From: Ornithodoros turicata
Lineage: Eukaryota > Arthropoda > Arachnida > Ixodida > Argasidae
Assembly: GCF_037126465.1 (NCBI RefSeq)
Contig: NC_088202.1
Coordinates: 106,299,962-106,363,961 of the forward strand
Length of the DNA stretch: 64,000 bases
Reading direction: 5' to 3'
The position numbers were made by a program, and so were the translations under genes. Each line of letters starts with the position of its first letter. The first letter of the stretch is position 1. The notes under the pieces were generated by a model. It saw nothing but the letters and a program-made list of their open reading frames with translations. It was not told the origin of the DNA and did no database searches. This document shows, piece by piece, positions 42,548 to 54,395 of the stretch.

Positions 42548-42770
42548 CCCCCTACCCCCTCTGTTTCTAGAGTGTAGGTTTACCGCTTCTGATTCGAAGA
42601 GAAAGGGGGGAGGGAGGCGTACGCCTTTTCGTGTCAATTGCTATATATCTACGCTGACACAAACAGGCGTACGCCCGCCTCTTTCTTCGAATCAGAAACG
42701 ATAACCCTATCTTTCGTGGCAATGGTTGGTGCAGAGCGTGCTGGGCGCAGAAGTTCAGTTTTTAGCAGTT
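42548..42770. mobile_element. MITE related to family M (AGAAAGG/GCGTACGC variant)
   Basis: TTCTGATTCGAAGAGAAAGG and its inverse CTTTCTTCGAATCAGAA flank GGCGTACGCC arms. The right side continues into GGCAATGGTTGGTGCAGAGC. The same interior lies at the end of the 64-bp satellite (11413-11565). Confidence 0.65.
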
Positions 42771-43353
42771 CAGCAAGTCATGGGGCTGGTGTTCAAGTTC
42801 GCTGCTCACGCTGCACAGAGCCCTCATTCTCTCGTGTATCCTGTACGTGTCACCGTACGTAGGTCTGGGACCTTCACAATGGCAGGCTCTTGAGCGGCTC
42901 CATCGGGCAGGAATAAGAACGGCGCTTGGAATACCCAGCTTCTCTGGAATTACCCAGACTTACCTGGAAGACAAGGAAAAGCCCGTTAGCATTCATTTCG
43001 AGCTTAGGGGGCTCTGGTACTTAGACAACTTGGCCACGTCCGGAAGCAAGCACTCTCTTTTTTCTGCCCTCGTAAGAAGGTCACACACGTCCCTCGGCCG
43101 CTTGGCCTGCGAATACGCTACTAGCGCCCTGACCCACAGTGAGCGATCGCCTCAACATCCTGCTGGGTTACCTTTGGTGCCATGGCGGGAGTTTGCACCG
43201 GGTATAACGCTCTACGTTCCGGGCATTCATAAAAAGAAAGAATGTAGCCCCCTGGTCGCTAGAGTGGCGGCTGAGAACCCTATAAGCGACTTCTACCACT
43301 CGCATACTCTAGTATGCGATTAGTATTCACTGATGGCTCTATTGACGACCGTA

Positions 43354-43790
43354 CCCTCTTAGAAATGAACTTCACCGCATAGCACGCTCCTAGCCAACCA
43401 TAATCTCGAATGATATCGTTATCTGCCCCGATTTGCTGAAAACGGGAGGCGTACGCCATTTTTGTGACAATTATGAACAGCATAAGTGTCACAAAAAGGC
43501 GTACGCCTACCGTTTTGGACAAATCAAGGCACACAGCGATATCATTTGAGTAGGTGGTTGGCTACACTCTTAAAAATGAACTTCACCGCATAGCACGCTC
43601 CTAGCCAACCCTCATCTCGAATGATATCGTTATCTGCCCTGATTTGTTGAAAATGGAAGGCGTACGCCTTTTTTGTGACACTTATGCTGTTCATAATTGT
43701 CACAAAAAAGGCGTACGCCTCCCGTTGCGGTGAAGTTCATTTTTAAGAGTGTCGGAGCGTGCTATGCGGTGAAGTTCATTTTTAAGAGCG
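43354..43790. mobile_element. Family M MITE, copy 3, inserted in LINE C and split by copy 4
   Basis: The element starts at 43354 after TA and ends at 43790 before TA, within the LINE C RNase H region. Its right arm is interrupted at GGTTGGCTA by another copy of the same family (43565-43751), after which GGAGCGTGCTATGCGG completes the arm. Confidence 0.8.
43565..43751. mobile_element. Family M MITE, copy 4, nested in copy 3
   Basis: Begins CACTCTTAAAAATGAACTTC directly after TA 43563-43564 and ends TTCATTTTTAAGAGTG. Its right arm is shortened, with CGCCTCCCGTTGCGGTGAAG lacking the middle of the arm. Confidence 0.8.
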
Positions 43791-44794
43791 TACCAAAAGT
43801 GCTACTTGTGCCTTCCACTTCCCATCAGTGAACGTGGCCTGGCAGGGAAGATCATCGCGTTACCCGATATCCTCCACGACTGATGAACTCCTGGCTCTCC
43901 TGCACGCAGCTGCTGCGTGCAGGTGCGAGGGTTCGCCAGGGCAGTCCTACTCACAGACTCGAGAAGCGCTCTATGGGACGTGATGAGCCCCATGTGTGAC
44001 AACATCTTAGCGCGAAGCATCAGAAGATCGTGTAATCAGCATAAACAAACCGGAGGCGATATCGTCTTCCAATGGATCCCGTCCCACGTCGGAGTCGGCC
44101 GCAACGAAAGGACGGACCAGCTGGCGTCCTCGGCACACCTGGGCTGCAGCAATATTTTGCCAACTCCGGACGACACCGACAGGCAAATGGCCGTTCAGCT
44201 GCTTGTTGAACTGCGTCACCCTGGGATACGGGACATCATGCACCATCATCGCCCCTTTCTTCCCATGAAAGACCTTCCTCGAAGCATACAGACCATGCTC
44301 CATAGGCTCCGCACTGGGTATGCGTTCACCAACTCTCAACTATTCAAGATCGGCTCTAGGGGTGACGCCTGCTGTGGCCACTGTCAACAACCTGAAACAA
44401 TCGAACACATCCTGCGAGACTGCCGAGCGTACAATTCTGCGGGCGAAGGCTATCTCCCTCGCTCCACCTCGGGCACCCTAGCGGACATCCTCTACCCCGG
44501 TGGTTCTTCAGTCGAACGTTCCGCTAAAGCAAGAAACCTTATTCTCTTTCTGCAGAAGGCAGGTCTTGCTCAACGACCCATCTAATACTTTGCTCTCCCC
44601 GACGAACTCATGCATCTCCACCCTTCATCATTCATCCTCTATCCTCCATCCGTCCGTCCTTCTTCTTTTTTTTTTTTTTTTTTGCTATAGTCGTGACGAC
44701 GCCCACTTCTGTGTGGCCAACAACGGCGAGCCGATCCTGCCATCACCCCACCCCCACCACCACCACCACCACCCCTCAGTTTTTAGAGTGAACG

Positions 44795-45030
44795 CTCTAA
44801 AAACGGTCTTTACCGCATAATATGCTCCTAGCCAACCATTACGCAAAATCATATAGTTATCACTGTTGATTTGAAGAGAGAGCGGGGCGTACGCCTTTTG
44901 ATGACAATTAGCATATATCCAAGTTGTCCACAAAATGGCGAACGCTTCCCATTTTCAACAAATCAAGAATGACAACAACATCATTCTGGATGGCGGTTAG
45001 TTCTGGGCACGCTATGAGGTGAAGTTCTGT
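44795..45030. mobile_element. Family M MITE, copy 5, diverged
   Basis: Inverted arms with CTCCTAGCCAACCATTACGC and GGCGGTTAGTTCTGGGCACGC, and internal GGCGTACGCC/GGCGAACGC, match family M with many substitutions. It follows the LINE C 3' end and a (CCA)n-like run. Confidence 0.6.
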
Positions 45031-45273
45031 TGATTGATTGAAAAATAAAAAGTATGGAGATATCAGTCACGACAAAGTCGGGACAGGGTACTCTAGAACA
45101 CGTGAATAGAAAAGAAAGTAGGATTATGTTGATGTTGAAGTTCCGTTCTTAGGATGGCATGTTTCTCTGCATACAATGTTCACAGGACCGGGGCCTGGAC
45201 ACTTGGCCAGACTTCTATGGGACAGTGGAGCACGAATCGAACATCCTAAGCACCCTAACGCATCTTTTTGCAG

Positions 45274-45422
45274 GTCACCTGAACCGTAGCAGCTGCAATG
45301 ACCTGTGGATGTACCACAAAGTGCGGACGTCCGGCACCTACCAGATCGACGTTGATGGTGAAGGACCGCTCAAGCCATTCTACGTGGACTGCGAGATGGG
45401 CGACGGAAGAGAGATATTTCAG
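45274..45422 (+). CDS. Exon of a neurexin-IV/Caspr-like gene (fibrinogen-like domain start)
   Basis: Acceptor CATCTTTTTGCAG ends at 45273, and the exon ends CAG before GTTTGA at 45423. It encodes SSCNDLWMYHKVRTSGTYQI and PLKPFYVDCEM, the opening of the fibrinogen-like domain of neurexin-IV/contactin-associated proteins, with its cysteines and the SGxYxIDxDG pattern. These are single-pass adhesion proteins of septate and axo-glial junctions. The exon is 149 bases, enters in phase 2 and leaves in phase 0, matching the exon at 63451. The upstream exon is not visible, so the preceding intron may hold the Polinton. Confidence 0.75.
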
Positions 45423-45452
45423 GTTTGATGCACGCTTCCCGGAACAGACTTC

Positions 45453-45677
45453 ATGCAAAATTTGTTTAGGGGATTTTTCATTAACTTCAACTGTCCTGAT
45501 CAAAGTTTAAAGGAGCACGGAAGGGCTCGAAAAAGATATGTCAGGAGGGATTACGATTACAAGCCCATGGATATATACTCGCACAAAAACTATGAGTACA
45601 GCGCGCAATCCTGGTACGCAAGAGAACTTTCAATCTCGCGGGCCAGAAAAGCTGCTTCCATCGCTGCCAAACTGTAA
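45453..45677 (+). other. Unrecognised 74-codon frame
   Basis: An open frame with a basic, tyrosine-rich end (RRDYDYKPMDIYSHKNYEYS) lies in the intron after the neurexin exon and starts on a non-ATG codon. AATAAA occurs later at about 45822. I recognise no family, and it may be chance or a decayed repeat. Confidence 0.2.
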
Positions 45678-46031
45678 CGTCACGTCTTCCGCCCAATAGG
45701 CGCGCGCCTTCTTTTTTCTTTCTTTTTGTGGTTGTATTTGGCGCCCCCCGTCCCTCGTCTTACACAGAGCAGTCGACCTGTCGCCTTCCTCACTCGTCCT
45801 AGCAAACTATTCCAGGCAGCCAATAAAACGGCTCGATGATCTGACGTCACAACACTTCAAAAGGAGCGGGAAAAGATCGTCCCCGCCGCTCGCGCTGTTC
45901 TGAACTAATTTTCTCGGAAAATGCAAGCTTCCCAAAGCAAATATTTTGCGCGACAGTTCCTGAAGGTATTATGTTCATATCACGCGGTAAAAAAAAAAAG
46001 GCATACCCGATGGGCCTACATACTGATTTAA

Positions 46032-46504
46032 AGGTACTGTAAACCAGTAGAGCAGCTCAGAAAATGTATCTATTCGATGTCCTAAACCCTCAGTACTCTT
46101 ACGTCACAATTTTCGTTGCACTTACGCTCATAGTTCTTTAGAAAATTAAAATGGAAAATTACGGACAACCCTGTGTCGAAGACGCCACCAACTGCGCATT
46201 TCTCGTCAAGTACTGCGGTAAAACTACATTGCGTGTGCTGGCTAAAAGAAGCCGGCTACGTATCGGCTACGCAGCCGTCAGGAGCAGCAAGCCAACTGGG
46301 AGCATAGACCACTGTGACTTGACAAATTGGGGATTATTTGCCACCATGCGTCTCCCCGAGCCGTATTACCGCAATTTTACTGACAAATTAAAAACATTTA
46401 GCGTACCCTGTCACATGCATGACTTGTTGTGCTGGGTTTACAAGCAACACTAAACTAAACTACGCCGCTAACATAACCTCTCTGTCTGCTGCTTTACAAT
46501 ACCT
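46032..46504. mobile_element. TTAA-flanked MITE (possible piggyBac type)
   Basis: AGGTACTGTAAA at 46032-46043 pairs with TTTACAATACCT at 46493-46504 (11 of 12 positions), and TTAA lies outside each end (46028-46031, 46505-46508). TTAA duplication is the piggyBac signature. The 100-codon frame inside (46151-46453) resembles no transposase. Confidence 0.5.
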
Positions 46505-46509
46505 TTAAA

Positions 46510-47360
46510 GGGACGATCGCATCCGTCCCGGCCGATTCCGAAACTATGGTGCCGTTTTGCTCCGCGTTCATCTCTGATAATAACGCCGAAAATACGACGC
46601 GAATTGGTGGCGTTGTTCCTGTGCAGTTTGATGTGACACATGGCAAGAGCAGACGACGCATATTGAGAGTATTCCGGGATTCTTTCTGGAAACGTCACCC
46701 GGACAAGGCCAATCAGAGAGCGCCCTTTGGCGCGGACGAGACCAATGAGGGAGCGGCTGGAGGAGCCTTGGCTAACCAACCCACCGACAGTCGGGCGGGC
46801 GAGCCGGAATACTAGGGGACGGCGTCTGCTCTGCGATCGGCTTGCGGAATGTTGTTTTTGGTTAGCGTCGGACGTGTTCGTACAGCCAGGAGCGCAACAC
46901 CGTGTTTCATGCTACAGGGTCATGTCAGAACTCACACTGGTAAGCGAAAGTCGGCGTATTTACCGAGGGCTTTTCACTTGGTATATTGCGATGCGAACGC
47001 CAAACAGACGACCTCAGAGACAATCGCCTGCGCTGCGCTCCCATTCGTGTGCCTGGCTTACGTCATCATGGTGTTAGCTGCAGACGTTCCCGGATGCCAT
47101 AGTTTGCTGATGCTGATGTGTAACTGTGTAGTCGTTCAGCGAAGAACATATTCCTTTGTTCATTCACTACCCTAAGAAATTAATAAAATTTATTGATACT
47201 CAAATTCTGTTGGAGGTTTTTTAATAATCATAGTCACGCACCTTTAAAGGAGCTATGAACTCTCCCAAGCTAGCCCGACGACTGTGTCGGCTATACAAGC
47301 GGCGACTTTAACTTGTTTGCTCTGACACCTTTTGTAGAGATGGATCCGATAGGTCCGTAT
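46510..47360. other. No gene seen
   Basis: Further TTTAAAGG words at about 46503 and 47245 suggest related TTAA elements, but termini are not resolved. No coding region supported. Confidence 0.3.
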
Positions 47361-47584
47361 CTTCACCACATATAGCACGCTCCAAGCCAGCCATCATCCC
47401 GAATGACACCGTTCTTGCCCATGATTTGTTGATAACGAGAGGCGGAGCCTACTATGTACCATGATGTACGGCTACAAAACGGGCCCCGCCTCCCGTTTTC
47501 AACAAATCAAGGACGAGAACATTGTCATTTGTGATGATGGTTGGCTAGGAGCGTGCTATGTGGTAAAGTTCATTTTGAAGAGTG
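47361..47584. mobile_element. Family M MITE, copy 6
   Basis: CTTCACCACATATAGCACGC to TAAAGTTCATTTTGAAGAGTG, with inverted GCCAGCCATCATCCCGAATG and GATGATGGTTGGCTAGGAGC arms. The left extremity is worn. Confidence 0.7.
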
Positions 47585-48960
47585 TAGAGCAGAATGTTAT
47601 GTGTGCCTCCGCGTTGGAATCTGATTGGGTGATACAATTCTTCAAATGACGTAACAATGGATTGAGGTATCTAGATAACGGTATACGACTACTCGCCCGT
47701 ATAAAAAAAAGTGCGTTTTTTCTATTTACAACAACAACAACAGTAAATGATGACGATGAGATGGGGTGTTTCACCGCGGTGGTGCGGTACCCTACCCCAT
47801 TGCACGTGGAACATTATGTGAAGATGATGAAGGAAGGATGAAAATACAAGAAACGCTACACATGTTATGAACCAGAAGTATTGAACAATGAATTGTAAAT
47901 AGAATTACGAAGCGTAGAAGAGCAACATTACACCTATTACAGCTGTAACTAAATACCTGCAGATAGGAGTTCTTACCTCCTTTAATAGAGCCCATGACAA
48001 TAACGCGAGTGTTACAAACTTTTTTTACGCGTTTTTTGTTTGTATGTGTTCGTTTGTGTTGGGCGTCAGTTAGTAAAGTACGTGTCGACAATTTGGTGCG
48101 AAGCGCACAACAATTTCGCAGGTTTGAGAAACATGTTCAACTTGTTATGTAAGTAGAATTTGCCAGTGCTATGAAATACCTCATCGTTCATCGGGCAGCC
48201 CTGTCATGACAGGCGAAGGATGCGCTGATATGCGCACGATTGATCGTCAATCACGCGGCGGACGATGATGGATGTTGATATTGGTAAAAAAAAAAGAAGA
48301 AGAAGGGAGAGATTGAAACGCGGTGGAACTAAAGTAGGGATGCCCACGCAATAGCTTTTGCATTATGTGCATAGATTACTGTAGATGCCGCATAGTTTCA
48401 GTCTGTACTACAGACTCAAGTTATAAAGTGCGTATGTATCGCAATCGACGAGGCGTTTCTACACCTTGAACAAGGTTTGTGATTTACGCACGAACAAAAC
48501 CAGAGTTTGCAGCATCCCTCTTCTCCTCTTCTCAGGAAGCGCGACAATGCGGAGCGGAGTCCCATTGGTCTCCTCACACGATTTGTCCAATCGCGAGAAG
48601 TGCGGTTTGAGGTGAACGAATGGCACGCCTCTCCGCATTGTACGTCGCGGTTCTTGAGAAAGACAGGAGAGGGAAGGTGCAAACTACGGCTTCGTTGGCG
48701 CATAAATCACGAACGGCGCAATGGCTGAAACCCCTTCCTCCTGTGTTGGGAAACGTTCCTTCTGTGTTAAGGTAACGACCTGTTTCATTCCGCGAGGTTG
48801 GTGTTGGGACGCGTTCCTTCTGTGTTAAGGTAACGACATGTTCCATTCCGCAAGGGGGAAAATTCCACTTTGGTGCCCTTTTAACGTAGAATACGTTCAC
48901 TGGCCGGATTTTTGTCAGCTTCAGAGGATGCTGCGTACGGTACTCGAGTAGGATAGTTTA
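47585..48960. other. No gene seen
   Basis: Short frames only. GTTGGGAACGTTCCTTCTG-type sequence is repeated at about 48749 and 48801. Confidence 0.35.
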
Positions 48961-48989
48961 AGGCTGTATAAGAACCAGACTGTATAAGA

Positions 48990-49990
48990 ACCACTTTTTT
49001 TCTAATCCAAGATGGCCTATTCTAATCCAATTCCAAGCCAAAATCCGGTTCTAAGCCAAAACAATCCAGTTCTAAGCCAACACAAGCCAATTCCAAAGCC
49101 ATCTGATTGGCTGCCATTAGCTCCGCCCACTTCACGTTGATTGGTCCACGCCAAGCCCCACTGATCATTGATTGGTCAATCGTAGCTCCACCCTTTATGC
49201 TAATTAGTTGCTTAGCTCCGCCAACTTCACGCTGATTGGCCCATGCTAAGCCTACTGATTGGTTGACTCTGCCCCTTTATGCTAATTACTTGGCTCCTTC
49301 ACGCTGATTGGTGCACGCCGATCGCTGAGCTCCGCTCCTAATTCACCGGCTCAGCTGATTGGTTCTACTGATCACTCTCGCAGCCCTCTGATTGGCCGTC
49401 CCCAATCTAAGCCTATCGATTGGCCCACTGATTAAGCCTGCTGAACATAGCCTTCGTTAGCGCCCGCCCGCTCGGCAGCGACCCCGCTGTGGCTTTATCT
49501 CAGATGTCCAAACTTGCCTCGTGGCGTAACTGGCTCCGCCCACTTCATGTTGATTGGTCCACGCTAAGCCTGCTGATCACTCTCCCAGCGCTCTGATTGG
49601 TCGTCCCCAGTCTAAGCCTACCAATTGGCCGTCGTTCTAAGTCCACTGGCACCAGATGGCGCAACTCTTTACTCGCTCCACCTGCTTCATGCTGATTGGT
49701 CTGTTCTAAGCCTACTGACTTCTAAGCCAAACCACGATAAGCCTACTGATTGGGCCTTCACACCGATTGGTTCATTATAAGCCTACCGATAGCTGGCCCC
49801 TGATTGGTCCACGATACTTACCTTGTGGCGCAACTCTTTATTGGCTCCACTCACTTCATGCTGATTGGTTCTACTGATCCAGACTTCTAAGCCAAACCAC
49901 GCTAAGCCTACTGATTGGCCCTTCACACCGAAGCCTACCGATGGCTGGCCCCGATTGGTCCACGCTAAGCCTACTGAACAGTGATTGGCT
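48990..49990. repeat. Array of ATTGG (CCAAT) words, left arm
   Basis: About twenty GATTGGT or GATTGGC words occur at short intervals, often in the context TGATTGGTCCACGCTAAGCC. The words are inverted CCAAT boxes. The right arm has the matching CCAATCA array at 61465-62320. The array looks like an expanded degenerate tandem repeat. Confidence 0.8.
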
Positions 49991-51065
49991 AGCCTGAATT
50001 TGTCGGCACCAGGCAGCCGCTTCAGACAAGACACAGCAATTGTTGATTTCAACCTTTATTTGGTGCAACAGCCTCCTGGTCTAGCTGCGGGTTGGTTCAG
50101 CTGCATCAGAGAGATCGTTAGTCCCAGTCATCTCTTGCGCTCATTGGTACTCAGCTCCCTCGGTAGATGCCATCTGGCTCATCTAACGGCAGGTGGTTGT
50201 GGTCATTGGCCCATCTGACTACAGGCCTCTCATTGGTCACTTATGTCTAGAATTCCCTAACAGGCTCGAACTGCAATTGGTCACTTCCACTCACCACTAG
50301 ACCCGACTGCTATAATATAAGTTTAAATGTGGGATATTGGAACTTTTACCATAAGATACGTTTAGCCGGGAGCTGGTAGGCTCCAACTGCTATCAACCCA
50401 TGCCTCCATCCGGGTGCTCACTGGTTCACAATGAAACTTTTTCACATGCTCTGATGGCGCCGAAGAAGGTTCCCTACACATATAATAGATGGCGCCGGTT
50501 GTACGCCCTCTTTGCAAAGATAGACAGCCGTGACACGAGTGTGAAAAAAAAAAGTCAATTTCATTGGTGACTCATTTCCATCCATCTGGTTCATACTTCT
50601 AGAGAGCCAGCGTTAGAAGGCTGAACAGCTTACATGCCGCCACCTCCTGCTGTTGGTTCACAATGAAACTTTCTCACATGCTCTGATGGCGCCAAAGAAG
50701 GTTCCCCACACATACAATAGATGGCGCTGGTTGTATACCGTCTTTGCAAAGAAGGCTGAGGCTGGACAGCCACGACGCGAGTGTTGATAACGTCCACTCT
50801 AACTGCATTGGTCACTCCTTTCTATGCGACTGGTTCATACATCTAGCAAGAGAGCCAGCATTAGAAGCCAAATCTGCTGCTGAACATTACAAAACATGAA
50901 TAAAACAGCTTACATCAATATGTTCGGTGCTGCCATCTGAAGTCAGCGTCCTTCATGCTATCCATGAATGCTATCCACACTATGCTATGCCACGCTTCAT
51001 GCTATCCACGATGAACACATCTTAAAACACACTCTACCCATCTCTCCATATAACACGAGTAAAGT
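49990..51065. other. Left-arm-only segment with a duplicated block
   Basis: This stretch has no counterpart in the right arm. CACATGCTCTGATGGCGCC and AATAGATGGCGC blocks are present twice (about 50450-50530 and 50675-50780). No gene recognised. Confidence 0.45.
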
Positions 51066-51869
51066 GGGCTTAACCATGTGTTATGCATGCGTAGGGGGAA
51101 GCCCACCACTGGGAACAAGCTTTCGTTTTTGTGATAGTGCGCCTTTGCCCTTCAACGTCAAAATGTAGTTCAGTGTTTATCAAGCAGAATGGAGAGGGAA
51201 AAACATAAATAATACTATAGAGTGAAGCTGAAGAACGAATTTTGTCGCAGATAGTGTGCTTCAACAACAACAAAAAAAAAGAAAAAGTCTTCAATGTTTA
51301 ATAAGCAGAGCGCAAAAAAAAAAAAGAAAAAAAACTCTTCGTGATGCCAAGCAGTGAAACCCACTAGCTCCGGACGCGTTCGTACTAAAAAGCTGAGCAG
51401 GAAGACGCACATGATAGAGAAACATGGATAGTTGATGGTGTGCAGAGAAGCTTGTTTTAGAGAAAAACGATTTCAATGTCGATTGAGCAGATGATCAAGA
51501 AACCCTGTAGAGCTGTACCTGCAAGGAAGCTTAGGATCATTTTGTTTTAGACAGTGTGCGTTGCACTTCAACACAAGGAACTAATTAAATGTTTATCAAG
51601 CAGAATGGCAAAGCATAGTAATGCTATGCGGTGAAGCTCAAGATTGTTTCTCTCACTGACGCTCCAACGCTTATTAAACTAAGTGATCGAGTAGAGTCAT
51701 AGTGGTTAGTGCTATGCAGTGAAACTCCGCACGTACTCAATATTAAAAAGAAGACTCAACCCAAGCTGAGTAGCAAGAAACACAATTTCAGATTGCCTTC
51801 GGAACTCTGACGGAGGCGTTCTGTGGAAACGTATCCAGCGTATATTTCACGCGACACACCTAGCACGCG

Positions 51870-53520
51870 TTCCTTCAAAACAGTACGCAAGATCACTATT
51901 AGACAGTAAGAAGCACCATTAGAAATATAAGTTAAGGGTGATCACACAGATTCAAAATGAACGAAGTTCATCACATTATAAGCAAGTTCATCTCAGAATA
52001 AATGTGTTCACTTTAAGAGTATCACAGCTACAAACATGACAGGTTTTACACCATTCACGGTGCGTCACGCGACACGAGCACCATACAGCACGCAATATCA
52101 GACAGCTCACGCGATTTTAGCCTGCCCATATCCGCGTATATTGGAATTTTTCACCTGAGAAGCATGCACACACCGTTATCACGTAGCTATGCATACACAC
52201 ACAATACGATTTTGAATACGTAATCTGCGTATGATCGCGACGCACGGGCTCAACATGCGCGATATAGACACATCAAACTGTCGCGCACCTTCCAGGTTTA
52301 CAAATCTACATCACACCTCATGTGCGCACCACAAACGTAGCCAGCGTAGATTTCACGCAACACACCTCCGCGTTCGCAGGAGCACTACTGAACAGCAAGA
52401 AGCACCATTAGAAATATAAATTTAGGGTGATCACACAAAAACGCACTCAATCTTAAAAAGTAGACTCAACCCAAGTTGAAAAAACACAATTTCAGATTGC
52501 TCTCCCAGAACATTCTGTGCAAACATAGCCAGCGTATATTTCACGCAACACACCTCGCACGCAGAGCACTACTCGAAGCACCATTAGAAATGACAGGACA
52601 CAACGTCGCATTATGAACAACTTCATCTCGGGAAAAAAAAATGTGCACCTTCGCAGACGGGCACATAGATTCACGAGCACCATGCAGGAATATCTGAAAT
52701 ACGAATTTCCGACGGCGCGCGCGCAGCTCACGCGACTTTAGCCTGCCCGTGTCCGCGTATATTGAGGTTTTAGACAGTGTGCTTTCAACGTAAGAAATTA
52801 ACTAAATCAACCAGAATGATAGAGCACAGTGATGCTATGTGATAAGACTCTCACTGACGCTCCAATGCTTATTAAACAATGCTATGCAATGAAGCTTCGC
52901 ACGTACTCACTGTTAAAAAGAACACTCAACCCAAGCGGAGTATGAAGAAACACAATTTCACATTGCACTCCCAGAACATTATGTGCAAATATAGCCAGCG
53001 CACGCAACCCACCTCGCACGTGCTCCTTCGAAACAGAGTATACAACTGGAAGCACCATTAGAAACATAAATTTAGGACAATCACACGGCGTCGCATTATG
53101 AACAAGTTCATCTCATAAAAAAAGGCTCACCTTAAGAGCATCGCAGACGGGCACATGGATTCATAAACTTGCGGTACAGCAGGACACGAATTTCGGCCGC
53201 GTGGACAGCTCACGCGACTTTAGTCTGCCCATGTCGGCATATATTGCAGTTTTAGACAGATGGTGTTCAACTTAAGCAATTAATTAAATCATGCGGAATG
53301 ACAAAGCATAGTGATGCTATGTGGTGAGGCTCCAACACTTATTGAACCGAAATTGGTTGTTGCTATGCACGCACGTACTCAACCCAAGCTGAGTATGAAG
53401 AAACACCATTCCAGATTGCCTTCACAGAACATCCCGCGCAGTCGCGCCTCCGCGTTCCTTCTCTACTGGAAGCACCAATATCAGAAATATTAGGATGGTC
53501 GCATTATGAACAAGTTCATC
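51870..53520. repeat. Roughly 480-bp degenerate tandem repeats, left arm (inverse at 57540-59000)
   Basis: The words GAAGCACCATTAGAAATA, GCATTATGAACAAGTTCATC and CAACCCAAGCTGAGTA recur near 51905, 52390, 52585, 53050 and 53470 at irregular spacing. Read from the right arm, each unit includes TCGCGTGAGCTGTCC and, in some, AAGGTGAGCC, which could be splice donors. I cannot assign a function. Confidence 0.65.
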
Positions 53521-53523
53521 TCA

Positions 53524-53769
53524 TCAAGAAAATGAGCTCACCTCATCACATCGGTGTGACGCACGCAGATTCTTGTCGGGCGACGCGGCACAGCAGGGCA
53601 CTGACTTCGGGCGCGTGGACAGCTCACACGATTTTAGCCTGCCCGCGCACACAGGCTCAACATGCGCTGACACACCAAAATGTCGCGCACCTTCCAGGTT
53701 CACACCCGCATGTCGACCACTTACCGTGCCAGCCGCACAGAAAACTAGATAGCCGGAACACAGGCGCAT
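53524..53769 (-). CDS. Cysteine-rich ORF in left arm (counterpart of 57245)
   Basis: The frame opens MRLCSGYLVFCAAG and continues with VCAGRLKSCELSTR and VPCCAASPDKNLR. It lies in the same position as the right-arm frame but differs by small indels after the first 14 codons. GTAAGT follows the first exon-like part. TATAAAA lies about 37 bases before the ATG in both arms. I do not recognise the protein. Confidence 0.3.
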   Translation of the reverse strand: MRLCSGYLVFCAAGTVSGRHAGVNLEGARHFGVSAHVEPVCAGRLKSCELSTRPKSVPCCAASPDKNLRASHRCDEVSSFS

Positions 53770-53969
53770 AATATACCCATCTCGGTTGGGACCATCTGTT
53801 TTATATCAATGCTCGCTCGTTTCCGCAAGGTTGCAAGTCCGAGAAATTGGGTCACCTTGAAGATGAGCCGGTGTTCGAGCCATCTGTTTAATATCAAAAC
53901 GCACTTCCACCCGTCATGGCCAAACTGAGTACTCTGCGGCGGACCCCAGCGGGAAAAAAAAATGTTGCG

Positions 53970-54395
53970 TCAAGGTGATGTAAATAGGCTTTCTCCGAGA
54001 AACTGGGTCACCTCGTAAATCATGTTTTCCGAGGCCGCGCGTATTAAAATCGAAAGTAAACAGTGATCACACAACGCTATGCGAAGAAAAAAAATATCCC
54101 TATGAGCCCGCATCACCACCTGCTCATTGCCGAAACAAGCTTTCTCTGACCAAAAGGGTTCGCTTATGCAGTTTCCAAGAAGTTCCAAATGTCCACGCGC
54201 GCGCATCGGGCCGTACCTGCGTGATTGTGTAAACAAAATCGCACCACCCTCCAAGGGCGCATTTGAGTTCCGTCTGTCGGTCGACTCTGGGTCAAGCGCA
54301 CGACGAGGAAGGACTATTGTCTTCAAGATGAGGAAAGTTCTCATTTTCAGTTCATTCGGTGTGCGTAGAAACTGAGAAGTCATGTCATCTGTTTT
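53970..54395 (-). CDS. Conserved ORF in left arm, about 137 aa, unknown
   Basis: The codons from ATG 54393-54395 downward match the right-arm ORF at 56630-57046. It contains TSQFLRTPNELKMRTFLILK, NSNAPLEGGAILFTQSRR and LLSILIRAASENMIYEVTQF. The only length difference is one codon, and the other changes are substitutions, so the frame has survived arm divergence. The antisense frame (54127-54375) is also open, so which strand codes is not certain. Confidence 0.4.
   Translation of the reverse strand, partial: KTDDMTSQFLRTPNELKMRTFLILKTIVLPRRALDPESTDRRNSNAPLEGGAILFTQSRRYGPMRARGHLELLGNCISEPFWSEKACFGNEQVVMRAHRDIFFLRIALCDHCLLSILIRAASENMIYEVTQFLGESLFTSP

Larger units (their letters stand above)
42771..44600 (+). 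mobile_element. LINE C, I/R1-like LINE 3' part with RNase H, interrupted by MITEs
   Basis: The first part (42771-43353) carries post-RT sequence (PSQWQALERLHRAGIRTALG) and the RNase H opening LVFTDGSI. After the MITE insertion it resumes (43793-44585) with ELLALLHAAA, FQWIPSHVGVGRNERTDQLA and a C-terminal zinc motif, CCGHCQQPETIEHILRDC. RNase H after RT is characteristic of I, R1 and related LINE clades. RT and upstream are missing, and frame breaks occur, for example at the second RNase H motif. Confidence 0.8.
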
